From Anaeromyxobacter soli (GTDB lineage Bacteria; Myxococcota; Myxococcia; Myxococcales; Anaeromyxobacteraceae), in NCBI RefSeq assembly GCF_022808855.1, contig NZ_JAKZLF010000004.1:1-64000 (forward strand): a stretch of 64,000 nucleotides of DNA. Reading direction: 5' to 3'. Shown here piece by piece: positions 54,063-61,321 of the stretch (position 1 is the first letter of the stretch; every line of letters starts with the position of its first letter). The position numbers were made by a program, and so were the translations under genes. The notes under the pieces were generated by a model. That model was given only the letters and a program-made list of their open reading frames with translations, made no database searches and was not told where the DNA came from.

Positions 54063-55304
54063 TCAGACCCGCTTGAAGATCAGCACCGCGTTCGTGCCGC
54101 CGAACCCGAAGGAGTTCGACATGGCGTAGTCGATGCGGGCCTCGCGCGCGTGGTTCGGGATGACGTCGAGCGCGCACTCGGGATCCTGCTCCTCGACGTT
54201 GATCGTCGGGGGCAGGACGCCGCGCGCGAGCGCGAGGACCGACACCACGGCCTCGAGGCCGCCGGCGGCGCCGAGCAGGTGCCCGGTCATCGACTTCGTC
54301 GACGACACCATGAGGCCCTTCCTCGCGTGCTCGCCGAACACCTTCGCGATCGCCTGGCACTCCGCCACGTCGCCCGCCGGCGTCGAGGTGCCGTGCGTGT
54401 TCACGTAGCCCACCTGGTCGGGGGAGATCCCCGCGTCGCCGAGCGCCATGCGCATCGCGCGCTGGCCGCCCTCGCCCTCGGGGGCGGGCGAGGTGATGTG
54501 GTTCGCGTCGGCGCTCGCGCCGTAGCCCACCACCTCGGCGTAGATCCGCGCCCCGCGCTGCCGCGCGTGCTCGTACTCCTCGAGGATGAGGAGGCCGGAG
54601 CCCTCGCCGGCGACGAAGCCGTCGCGGTGCTTGTCGAACGGCCGGCTCGCCTTCTCCGGCGCGTCGTTGCGCTCGGACAGCGCGCGCGCCGCGCAGAATC
54701 CGCCGATGCCGAGCGGCGTGATGGTCGCCTCGCAGCCGCCGGTGATCATCACGTCGGCGAGCCCGCGCTCGATGTAGAGCGTCGCGTCGCCGATGGAGTG
54801 GTTGCCGGTCGCGCAGGCGGACACGGGCGAGAAGTTCGGGCCCTTCATCCCGTACTTCAGGCTGATCTGGCCGGGCGCGAGGTTGATGATGAGGCTCGGG
54901 ATGAAGAAGGGGCCGATCTTCCGGACGCCCTTCTCGAGGAAGGTCTTGTGCTCCTCCTCGATCGTGCCGAGGCCGCCGATGCCGGCGCCGACGATGGCGC
55001 CCACCCGCTCCGCGTTCACCTTCGCCATGTCGAGGCCGGCGTCCTTCATCGCCATGTCGGCCGCGGCGAGCGCGAACTGGATGAAGCGGTCGTTGCGGCG
55101 CGCCTCCTTGCGATCCATGAACTTCGTCGGATCGAAGCCCTTCACCTCGCCCGCGATGCGGGTGGGGAAGGTGGACGCGTCGAACAGGGTGATCGGCCCG
55201 ATGCCGCTCTTTCCCGCGACGAGCGCGGCCCACGACTCGTCCACCCCGATGCCCACGGGGGAGACGAGACCGAGCCCGGTGACGACGACACGGCGCCTGG
55301 TCAT
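54063..55304 (-). CDS. fabF: 3-oxoacyl-ACP synthase II
   Basis: 413 aa, the same length as Escherichia coli FabF. Elongates acyl-ACP with malonyl-ACP. The Cys-His-His triad is seen as [20 protein letters not shown] and [12 protein letters not shown]. The ATG at 55304 with GAGG about 8 bases upstream is preferred over a GTG three codons earlier (55313). Follows acpP across a hairpin. Confidence 0.97.
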   Translation of the reverse strand: MTRRRVVVTGLGLVSPVGIGVDESWAALVAGKSGIGPITLFDASTFPTRIAGEVKGFDPTKFMDRKEARRNDRFIQFALAAADMAMKDAGLDMAKVNAERVGAIVGAGIGGLGTIEEEHKTFLEKGVRKIGPFFIPSLIINLAPGQISLKYGMKGPNFSPVSACATGNHSIGDATLYIERGLADVMITGGCEATITPLGIGGFCAARALSERNDAPEKASRPFDKHRDGFVAGEGSGLLILEEYEHARQRGARIYAEVVGYGASADANHITSPAPEGEGGQRAMRMALGDAGISPDQVGYVNTHGTSTPAGDVAECQAIAKVFGEHARKGLMVSSTKSMTGHLLGAAGGLEAVVSVLALARGVLPPTINVEEQDPECALDVIPNHAREARIDYAMSNSFGFGGTNAVLIFKRV

Positions 55305-55337
55305 GCTGTTCACCTCGATGGAGAAGCTTGAGCTGCG

Positions 55338-55359
55338 CCCCGGGCGCGGAGGCCCGGGG
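55338..55359. terminator. acpP-fabF intergenic hairpin
   Basis: 8-bp GC stem (ccccgggc / gcccgggg) with a 6-base loop. It lies between acpP and fabF and may stabilise or partly terminate the abundant acpP message. Confidence 0.45.
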
Positions 55360-55373
55360 TCCTGGTCTCGCGT

Positions 55374-55616
55374 CTACTTCTTGTGGGTCGTGATGTAGTT
55401 CACCGCGTCCTGGACGGTCTTGATGTTCTCCGCCTCCTCGTCCGGGATCTCGACCTCGAACTCCTCCTCCATCGCCATGACGAGCTCGACGATGTCGAGC
55501 GAGTCCGCGCCGAGGTCCTCGATGAAGCTGGACGTGATCTTGATCTCGTCCTCGCCCACGCCCAGCTGGTCCGCGATGATGTTCTTCACCTTCTGCTCGA
55601 CGTTCGCCGTGGTCAT
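55374..55616 (-). CDS. acpP: Acyl carrier protein
   Basis: 80-aa acidic helical protein that carries growing acyl chains on 4'-phosphopantetheine. The attachment serine is S39 in [13 protein letters not shown] at 55616 follows AGGAGG by 7 bases, a strong ribosome site fitting its high abundance. It lies between fabG and fabF as in most bacteria. Confidence 0.98.
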   Translation of the reverse strand: MTTANVEQKVKNIIADQLGVGEDEIKITSSFIEDLGADSLDIVELVMAMEEEFEVEIPDEEAENIKTVQDAVNYITTHKK

Positions 55617-55634
55617 GTTCCGTTCCTCCTGGTT

Positions 55635-55658
55635 GTGAAGCCGTGAAGCCGTGAAGCC
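55635..55658. repeat. Three 8-bp direct repeats upstream of acpP
   Basis: gtgaagcc is repeated three times without gaps, followed by a degenerate fourth (gttgaagc), in the 71-base fabG-acpP gap. It lies in the acpP leader on the minus strand. Function unknown; it could be slippage-prone. Confidence 0.6.
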
Positions 55659-55687
55659 GTTGAAGCGCCGCGCCGCAAATGGCGAGG

Positions 55688-56437
55688 CTACATGTACATG
55701 CCGCCGTTGACCCGCAGGACCTCGCCGGTCACGTACGACGCCAGATCGCTCGCGAGGAACGCCACCGCGTTCGCGACGTCCTCCGCGGTGCCGAGCCGCG
55801 CGAGCGGGATGAGCTCCTGCAGCTTGGTCTTCGCGGCCTCGGGCAGCGCCGCGGTCATGTCCGTCTCGATGTAGCCCGGCGCCACCGCGTTCACGCGGAC
55901 GTTGCGCGAGGCGAGCTCGCGGGCGACGGACTTGGTGAGCCCGATGAGGCCGGCCTTCGTCGCCGCGTAGGCGGCCTGCCCGGCGTTGCCCATCTCGCCG
56001 ACCACCGAGGTGAGGTTCACGATCGAGCCGCCGCGCGCCTTCATCATGGGGCGCGTGACGGCGCGCGTGAGGTTGAACGCGCCGGTGAGGTTCACCTGGA
56101 GCTGCCGGTTCCAGTCCTCGTCCTTCAGGCGCATGACGAGCTGGTCGACCGCGATGCCCGCGTTGTTCACGAGCACGTGCAGCCCGCCGAGCTCCGCGAC
56201 CACGTCCTCGACCGCCTGGTTGCACGCGGCGGGATCGGCGACGTCGAACCGGTAGAGCTTCGCCCGCGGCGCGCCCGCCCGCTGGACGAGCTCGAGCGCC
56301 TCGGCCGCGGCGGCCTCGTTGCCCGCGTAGTTGAGCGCGACGCTCGCGCCGCCCTTCGCGAGCGCGACGGCGATGGCGCGGCCGATGCCGCGCGAGGCGC
56401 CGGTGACGAGCGCGGTCTTCCCGGTGAAGTCGAACAT
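55688..56437 (-). CDS. fabG: 3-oxoacyl-ACP reductase
   Basis: 249-aa short-chain dehydrogenase using NADPH. The cofactor site is TGASRGIG, followed by NNAG (VLVNNAGIA), the catalytic Ser ([10 protein letters not shown]) and the YAATK motif ([13 protein letters not shown]). Start ATG at 56437, 11 bases after the fabD stop. The upstream open frame is a shadow of fabD. Confidence 0.97.
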   Translation of the reverse strand: MFDFTGKTALVTGASRGIGRAIAVALAKGGASVALNYAGNEAAAAEALELVQRAGAPRAKLYRFDVADPAACNQAVEDVVAELGGLHVLVNNAGIAVDQLVMRLKDEDWNRQLQVNLTGAFNLTRAVTRPMMKARGGSIVNLTSVVGEMGNAGQAAYAATKAGLIGLTKSVARELASRNVRVNAVAPGYIETDMTAALPEAAKTKLQELIPLARLGTAEDVANAVAFLASDLASYVTGEVLRVNGGMYM

Positions 56438-56448
56438 CCCGTCTCCTC

Positions 56449-57390
56449 TCAGGCCCGCAGCGCCGCGAGCGTCTTCTCGAGCGACGCGCCGTCCTCGACG
56501 TTCCACACCTCGAGGGATTTGTCGATGCGCTTCGCGAGGCCGGCGAGGACCTTCCCCGGTCCGACCTCGACGACGCGGGTGACGCCCTGGCGCGCGAGCT
56601 CCTCGACGCACTCGATCCAGCGCACCGGCGCCGTCACCTGCTCCACGAGCAGGGGCACGATGCGCGCCGCGTCCTCGCTGGGCTTCGCCTCGACGTTCGT
56701 CACCACCGGGCAGCGCGGCGCCTTCCACGGGATGGCCCGCAGCACCGGCTCGAGCCGCGCCTTCACGGGCGCCATGAGCGCCGAGTGGAAGGGGGCGGAC
56801 ACGGGGAGCGGCAGCACGCGCTTCGCCCCCGCCTCCTTGAGGCGCACGCCGGCCTTCTCCACCGCGCCCGCGGCGCCGGCGATGACGGTCTGGGCGGGCT
56901 CGTTGTAGTTGGCGGGCGAGACGACCTCGCCGGTCTCGGCGGCCACCGCGGCGCAGATCTCCCGCACCTTAGCCGGGTCGAGGCCGAGCACCGCGCTCAT
57001 CGCGCCGTGCCCGGCCGGCACCGCCTCCTGCATGAACGTGCCGCGCGCGCGGACCGCCGCCGCGGCCTCGGCGGCGCCGCAGGCGCCCGCCGCGACGAGC
57101 GCGGAGTACTCGCCGAGCGAGTGGCCGGCCACGAGGTCGGGCGCGATCCCCCGCGCCGCGAGCACCGCCGCCGCCGCCGCGGAGACCGTCAGGATCGAGG
57201 GCTGGGTGTTGGCGGTGAGGCGGAGCCGATCCTCCGGACCCTCGAAGCAGAGCGCGGAGAGCCGCTCGCCGAGCGCGGCGTCGACCGCGTCGAACACGGC
57301 GCGCGCCTCCGGGAACCGGTCGTGGAGATCCTTGCCCATGCCCACGGCCTGCGAGCCCTGGCCGGGGAAGACGAACGCGAGCTTGCCCAT
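56449..57390 (-). CDS. fabD: Malonyl-CoA:ACP transacylase
   Basis: 313 aa. It loads malonyl groups onto ACP. The N-terminus [12 protein letters not shown], the active Ser in GHSLGEYSA, and the [11 protein letters not shown] histidine segment are present. ATG at 57390. Adjacent to fabH and fabG in the standard order. Confidence 0.97.
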   Translation of the reverse strand: MGKLAFVFPGQGSQAVGMGKDLHDRFPEARAVFDAVDAALGERLSALCFEGPEDRLRLTANTQPSILTVSAAAAAVLAARGIAPDLVAGHSLGEYSALVAAGACGAAEAAAAVRARGTFMQEAVPAGHGAMSAVLGLDPAKVREICAAVAAETGEVVSPANYNEPAQTVIAGAAGAVEKAGVRLKEAGAKRVLPLPVSAPFHSALMAPVKARLEPVLRAIPWKAPRCPVVTNVEAKPSEDAARIVPLLVEQVTAPVRWIECVEELARQGVTRVVEVGPGKVLAGLAKRIDKSLEVWNVEDGASLEKTLAALRA

Positions 57391-57409
57391 CTTCGTGCGG
57401 TCTCCTCGC

Positions 57410-58390
57410 CTACCACCGGACGACGCTGGCGCCCCACGCCATGCCGCCGCCGATGGCCATCATCAGGATCACGTCGCCGCTCTTGAACCAGCCGGCGCGG
57501 TTCGCCTCGTCGAGCGTCATGGGGACGCTGGCCGCCGAGGTGTTGCCGTACTTCTCGAGGTTCATCCAGCACTTCGAGGCCGGGATCTCGAGCCGCGAGA
57601 GGGTCGCGTCCAGGATCCGCTTGTTGGCCTGGTGCGCGATGACCCAGGTCACGTCGTCGGTGGTGAGCTGCTCGGCGGCGAGCACCTCCTGGCAGCTCTC
57701 CACGAGCGCGCGCACCGCGATCTTGAACACCTCGCGGCCGTTCATCTTCACGAAGTGCGACTTCTCGCGGATGAGCTTCTCCGAGATCGGCTCGCGCGAC
57801 CCGCCGCCGGGCTGCAGCAGGATCGGCACGAGCGAGCCGTCGGTGTGGAGGCGCGTCGTGAGGATGCCGCGCTTGGGGTCGGTGCTCGGCTTCAGCACCA
57901 TGGCGCCCGCGCCGTCGCCGAAGAGGATGCAGGTGTTGCGATCCGTCCAGTCCGTGATGCGCGTGAGCGTGTCCGCGCCGACCACGAGCGCGTTGTTCAC
58001 CGCGCCGCTCGCGACGAAGCGATCGGCGACGGAGAGCGCGTAGAGCGAGCCCGCGCACGCGGCGGAGAGGTCGAACGCGAAGGCCTTCTTGTTGCCGAGC
58101 CGGCCCTGGAGCACCGCCGCCGTGGACGGGAACGGATAGTCGGGGGTCACGGTGCCGACCACGATCAGCTCGACGTCCTTGGGGTCGAGCGCGGCCGCCT
58201 CGAGCGCGCGGATGGACGCCTTCACGGCGAGGTCGCTCGTCGCCTCCTCGGGCGCCGCGATGTGCCGCTCCCGGATGCCGGTCCGCTCGACGATCCAGTC
58301 GTCGCTCGTCTGGACCATCTTCTCCAGGTCGCTGTTCGTGAGGACCTTCTCGGGCGTGTAAGAGCCGGTACCGGCGATGAACGAGCGCAT
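57410..58390 (-). CDS. fabH: 3-oxoacyl-ACP synthase III
   Basis: 326 aa. It starts fatty-acid synthesis by condensing acetyl-CoA or a branched primer with malonyl-ACP. The Cys-His-Asn triad is seen as LSAACAGSLYA, IAHQANKRI and YGNTSAAS. Primer preference cannot be read from the sequence; branched-chain fatty acids are typical of myxobacteria. Start ATG at 58390, 14 bases after plsX. Confidence 0.97.
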   Translation of the reverse strand: MRSFIAGTGSYTPEKVLTNSDLEKMVQTSDDWIVERTGIRERHIAAPEEATSDLAVKASIRALEAAALDPKDVELIVVGTVTPDYPFPSTAAVLQGRLGNKKAFAFDLSAACAGSLYALSVADRFVASGAVNNALVVGADTLTRITDWTDRNTCILFGDGAGAMVLKPSTDPKRGILTTRLHTDGSLVPILLQPGGGSREPISEKLIREKSHFVKMNGREVFKIAVRALVESCQEVLAAEQLTTDDVTWVIAHQANKRILDATLSRLEIPASKCWMNLEKYGNTSAASVPMTLDEANRAGWFKSGDVILMMAIGGGMAWGASVVRW

Positions 58391-58404
58391 CTCTACCTTT
58401 CGGA

Positions 58405-59487
58405 TCAGGCGTCGTGCGACGAGGCGCGGCGCGGGGGGGTGGACGCCTTCTCGGCGCGGTCGGCGGCGCGCTCGAGGAGCGACTCCGCGGGCGCGACTGC
58501 CCGGGCGATCTCGTCGGTGAAGCGGGTGCGGGCCGCGTCGCGGGCGCGGCGGATGGCGTTCTCGACGGCCAGCGCGTCCGACCGGCCGTGGGAGATGAAG
58601 CCGACGCCGTTCACGCCCACGAGCGGCGCGCCCCCCACCTCGCGCCAGTCGAGGCGTTTCTTCATCCCGTCGAGCGCGGCCTTCGAGAGGAGGCCGCCCA
58701 GGCTCGACACCGCCGTCGAGCGGAGGGCGCGCTTCAGGTACTCGCCGACCACCTTGGCGGTGCCCTCCATGGTCTTCAGGGCGACGTTGCCGGTGAAGCC
58801 GTCCGTGACGATGACGTCCACCTCGCCGGTGAGGAGGTCGCGCCCCTCGCAGTAGCCGACGAAGTGGATGGGCGCCTCACGGAGCGCGGCCGCCGCGGCG
58901 CGGGTGAGCTCGGTGCCCTTCGACTCCTCCTCGCCGTTCGCGAGGATGGCGACCTTCGGGCGGGCCACGCCGACCACGCGGCGCGCGTAGACCTCGCCCA
59001 TGAGCGCGAACTGCACGAGGTGGATGGGCTTGCAGTCCACCACCGCGCCCATGTCGAGCAGGATCGAGGCGCCCTTCAGCGCGGGCAGGACCGAGATGAT
59101 CGCCGGCCGCTCCACGCCCTCCGGACGGCCGAGCACGAAGATCGCGCCCGCCATCACCGCGCCCGAGTTGCCGGCCGACACCATCGCGCTCGCCCTGCCC
59201 GCCTTCACGAGCTCGAAGCAGACGCGGATGGAGTTGTCGCGCTTGCGGCGCATCGCCTGGCCGGGGTGGTCGTGCATCTCGACCACCTCGCCCGCGTGAT
59301 GCACCTCGATGGGCAGCGCGTGCCCGGCGCGGTGGCGAGCGAGCTCCTCACGCACGCGCGCTTCAGGGCCGACCAGGATGACGGCCAGCCCCTTACGCGC
59401 TGCGTTAATGGCACCTTGTACGATCGCGCCCGGGGCGTGGTCGCCCCCCATCGCATCCACGGCGACGGGCGCGATCTTCTCGACCAT
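58405..59487 (-). CDS. plsX: Phosphate acyltransferase PlsX
   Basis: 360 aa. It makes acyl-phosphate from acyl-ACP for phosphatidate synthesis by PlsY. VDAMGGDHAPG near the N-terminus and the ANGEEESKG and DGFTGNVALK segments are family hallmarks. ATG at 59487, 6 bases after the rpmF stop. The yceD-rpmF-plsX-fabHDG order is widespread in Proteobacteria. Confidence 0.97.
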   Translation of the reverse strand: MVEKIAPVAVDAMGGDHAPGAIVQGAINAARKGLAVILVGPEARVREELARHRAGHALPIEVHHAGEVVEMHDHPGQAMRRKRDNSIRVCFELVKAGRASAMVSAGNSGAVMAGAIFVLGRPEGVERPAIISVLPALKGASILLDMGAVVDCKPIHLVQFALMGEVYARRVVGVARPKVAILANGEEESKGTELTRAAAAALREAPIHFVGYCEGRDLLTGEVDVIVTDGFTGNVALKTMEGTAKVVGEYLKRALRSTAVSSLGGLLSKAALDGMKKRLDWREVGGAPLVGVNGVGFISHGRSDALAVENAIRRARDAARTRFTDEIARAVAPAESLLERAADRAEKASTPPRRASSHDA

Positions 59488-59493
59488 CGGGGC

Positions 59494-59673
59494 TTACGTC
59501 GCCTCGGTGATCTGCTCGCCCTTGTACGTCCCGCAGGACGGGCAGGCGCGGTGCGAGAGCACGGGCTCCTTGCACTTCGGGCACTTCGTGACGTTCGCGG
59601 CCTTGATCTTGAAATTGGCCGCGCGACGGCGGTCGCGGCGCATGCTGCTCGTACGCTTCTTCGGGACACCCAC
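59494..59673 (-). CDS. rpmF: 50S ribosomal protein L32
   Basis: 59 aa, start GTG at 59673 (GVPKKRTSSMRRDRRRAAN). It is a zinc-binding form: C31, C34, C44 and C47 (CPKC, CPSC), as in C+ L32 proteins. No ATG start is possible. It sits between yceD and plsX, coupling ribosomal and lipid genes. It was too short for the long-ORF list and is placed from its conserved sequence. Confidence 0.96.
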   Translation of the reverse strand: MGVPKKRTSSMRRDRRRAANFKIKAANVTKCPKCKEPVLSHRACPSCGTYKGEQITEAT

Positions 59674-59704
59674 GGCGTGCTCCTTTGGCTTCTCGTGCGG
59701 CCGC

Positions 59705-60265
59705 TTAAAGCTTCACGTTCTTGAGGCCCGCCCAGCGCGGATCCGGAACGTGGCGATCGCAGCCGCACTCGCGATCGTTCAGATTGGCCCCGCACACGGG
59801 GCAGAGTCCTTTGCAGCCCTCGCCGCACACCGGGTACCCCGGCAGCGCGAGGAGGAGCTGTTCGCGGAGGATCGGGTCGAGATCGATGGTCTTGCCCGAG
59901 TACGTGTCCTCCTCCGCATCATCGAGATCGAAGCTCCCGGCGGTCGGGCCGGTGTTCGAGTCCTTCGCAGCGCGCGCCTCGTCGCCGTACTGGTCGGCCG
60001 GGACGAGCGTGACCTCGAAGTCGACCGGGACGTCGATGGAGACGGGGCCGAGGCAGCGGCCACACGCCGCCGAGAGCTCGGCCTTCACGTGCCCGTCGAT
60101 GCGGACGCGCCGCTCGATCTTGTCGAGCTTCGCCTCCACGTGAGCAGGGCCACGCGCGCGATATCCCGCGCGTTCTCCCGACACCAGCTCGTCGACCTGC
60201 TCGCGGGCCACGTCCCAGCTACGCCGGAGTCCGGCCTCCTTGATTTCGTCAATGTTGACGCGCAT
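59705..60265 (-). CDS. YceD/DUF177 family protein
   Basis: 186 aa. Homologues bind 23S rRNA and are needed for its maturation in the rpmF operon. CGRCLG and a cysteine-rich C-terminal cluster (VCGEGCKGLCPVCG, then CGCDRH) suggest zinc binding. The acidic stretch in the middle (FDLDDAEEDTYSG) is typical. Start ATG at 60265. It heads the fab-rib-nus block. Confidence 0.9.
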   Translation of the reverse strand: MRVNIDEIKEAGLRRSWDVAREQVDELVSGERAGYRARGPAHVEAKLDKIERRVRIDGHVKAELSAACGRCLGPVSIDVPVDFEVTLVPADQYGDEARAAKDSNTGPTAGSFDLDDAEEDTYSGKTIDLDPILREQLLLALPGYPVCGEGCKGLCPVCGANLNDRECGCDRHVPDPRWAGLKNVKL

Positions 60266-60298
60266 TTACAACGCTTCCCGAGACCAAAAAAGGGCCTC

Positions 60299-60326
60299 AT
60301 TATAGGGGTCGATCAGGCGAAGTCAA
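60299..60326 (-). promoter_or_regulatory. Near-consensus sigma-70 promoter for yceD-rpmF-fab
   Basis: On the minus strand TTGACT (60321-60326), a 16-base spacer and a perfect TATAAT (60299-60304) stand about 34 bases upstream of yceD. This is the strongest promoter match in the window. Confidence 0.88.
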
Positions 60327-60453
60327 GGCGCGCCGAGCCACGGCGCGCGCCGACCGCCGCCCCTTCTCGCCGAAGGAGACGACCTACTTAACCCCCGCGC
60401 GAGCCTACTTCATCGCGGCGCGAGGGGCCGAACCTCCGGGCGAGGCCCCGGGA

Positions 60454-61101
60454 TCAGGGCTTCACGAGGCCGCGCGCGACGGCGAGGAGCGCCGCCTCGG
60501 CCTTCGTGGAGACGTCCATCTTCTCGTAGATCCGCTTCACGTAGGTCTGGACCGTCCCCTCGGCGATGCCCAGCGCCTGCGCCACGTCGGCGTAGGTGTG
60601 GCCGTGCACGAGGAGCTGGAGGACCTCGAGCTCGCGCTTCGACAGCGCCGGGCCGTCCTTGGCCTTCTGGTCCGGCGGATCGCCGCGCAGCTCGGACAGC
60701 AGCACCTTCGCGGCGCGCGGGCTGATGGGCGCGGCGTCGCCGGTCAGCACGTCCTCGACCGCCCGGGTGAGCTCGGCGGCGTGGAAGGGCTTCAGGATGT
60801 AGCCGGCCGCGCCGGCGCGCATGGCGCCGAGGACGCGGGCGGGGATGTCGACGGCGGTGAGCGCGATGCAGGCGGTCTTGGGCAGCTCGTGGCGAATTGT
60901 CGCGATCACGTCCTCGCCGCTCATCTTCGGAAGCCCGAGATCGACGAGCGCCACGTCCGGCTTCTCCCGGCGAGCGAGCGTCACCCCGTCCTCTCCGGTG
61001 GCCGCGGTGCCGCAGACCTCGAATCCGTGCGACGTGAGAACCTGCGCGATGAGCCTAGAGACCGCCTCGTCGTCCTCGACCGCGATCGCCCGGATAGCCA
61101 T
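60454..61101 (-). CDS. NarL/FixJ-type response regulator
   Basis: 215 aa. Receiver domain (1-120) with acidic pocket E9-D10-D11 and phosphoacceptor D54 in DVALVDLGLP, all intact, plus the Lys in LKPFH. The LuxR-type helix-turn-helix (about 150-210) has LSKRELEVLQLLVHGHTYADVAQALG. No sensor kinase is adjacent. ATG at 61101. It is divergent from the cysteine-repeat lipoprotein and has repeats and a palindrome in its promoter region. Confidence 0.94.
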   Translation of the reverse strand: MAIRAIAVEDDEAVSRLIAQVLTSHGFEVCGTAATGEDGVTLARREKPDVALVDLGLPKMSGEDVIATIRHELPKTACIALTAVDIPARVLGAMRAGAAGYILKPFHAAELTRAVEDVLTGDAAPISPRAAKVLLSELRGDPPDQKAKDGPALSKRELEVLQLLVHGHTYADVAQALGIAEGTVQTYVKRIYEKMDVSTKAEAALLAVARGLVKP

Positions 61102-61104
61102 GCT

Positions 61105-61140
61105 CCCCCACCTTCACACGGAGGTGGACCCCCCACCTTC
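61105..61140. repeat. Repeats upstream of the response regulator
   Basis: cccccaccttc occurs at 61105-61115 and 61130-61140, with 25-base periodicity. Between them an inverted partner (ggaggtgg, 61120-61127) forms a near-palindrome. They overlap the leader of the regulator and could be binding sites for it. Confidence 0.5.
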
Positions 61141-61156
61141 CGGAAAAACCCGCTCA

Positions 61157-61186
61157 TAAGTAGCAGCCCTGCGCGCAGGGGGTCAA
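61157..61186 (-). promoter_or_regulatory. Candidate promoter with palindromic operator
   Basis: Minus strand: TTGACC (61181-61186), 18-base spacer, TACTTA (61157-61162). The spacer begins with the perfect 14-bp palindrome ccctgcgcgcaggg (61167-61180), which abuts the -35 box and is well placed for repression or activation. The -10 match is weak, so this is tentative. Confidence 0.5.
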
Positions 61187-61321
61187 GAAACCCACCCCCC
61201 CGCAGAGATGGCACCCTGGAGACCCATCGCCTACCCGTCCGCACACGGAAGTACCTGACACCAAATGGAAATCTCCACAGAGCTGTGTCAGGTTGCTCGC
61301 CTGGTCGTCCAGGAGGCTTTC

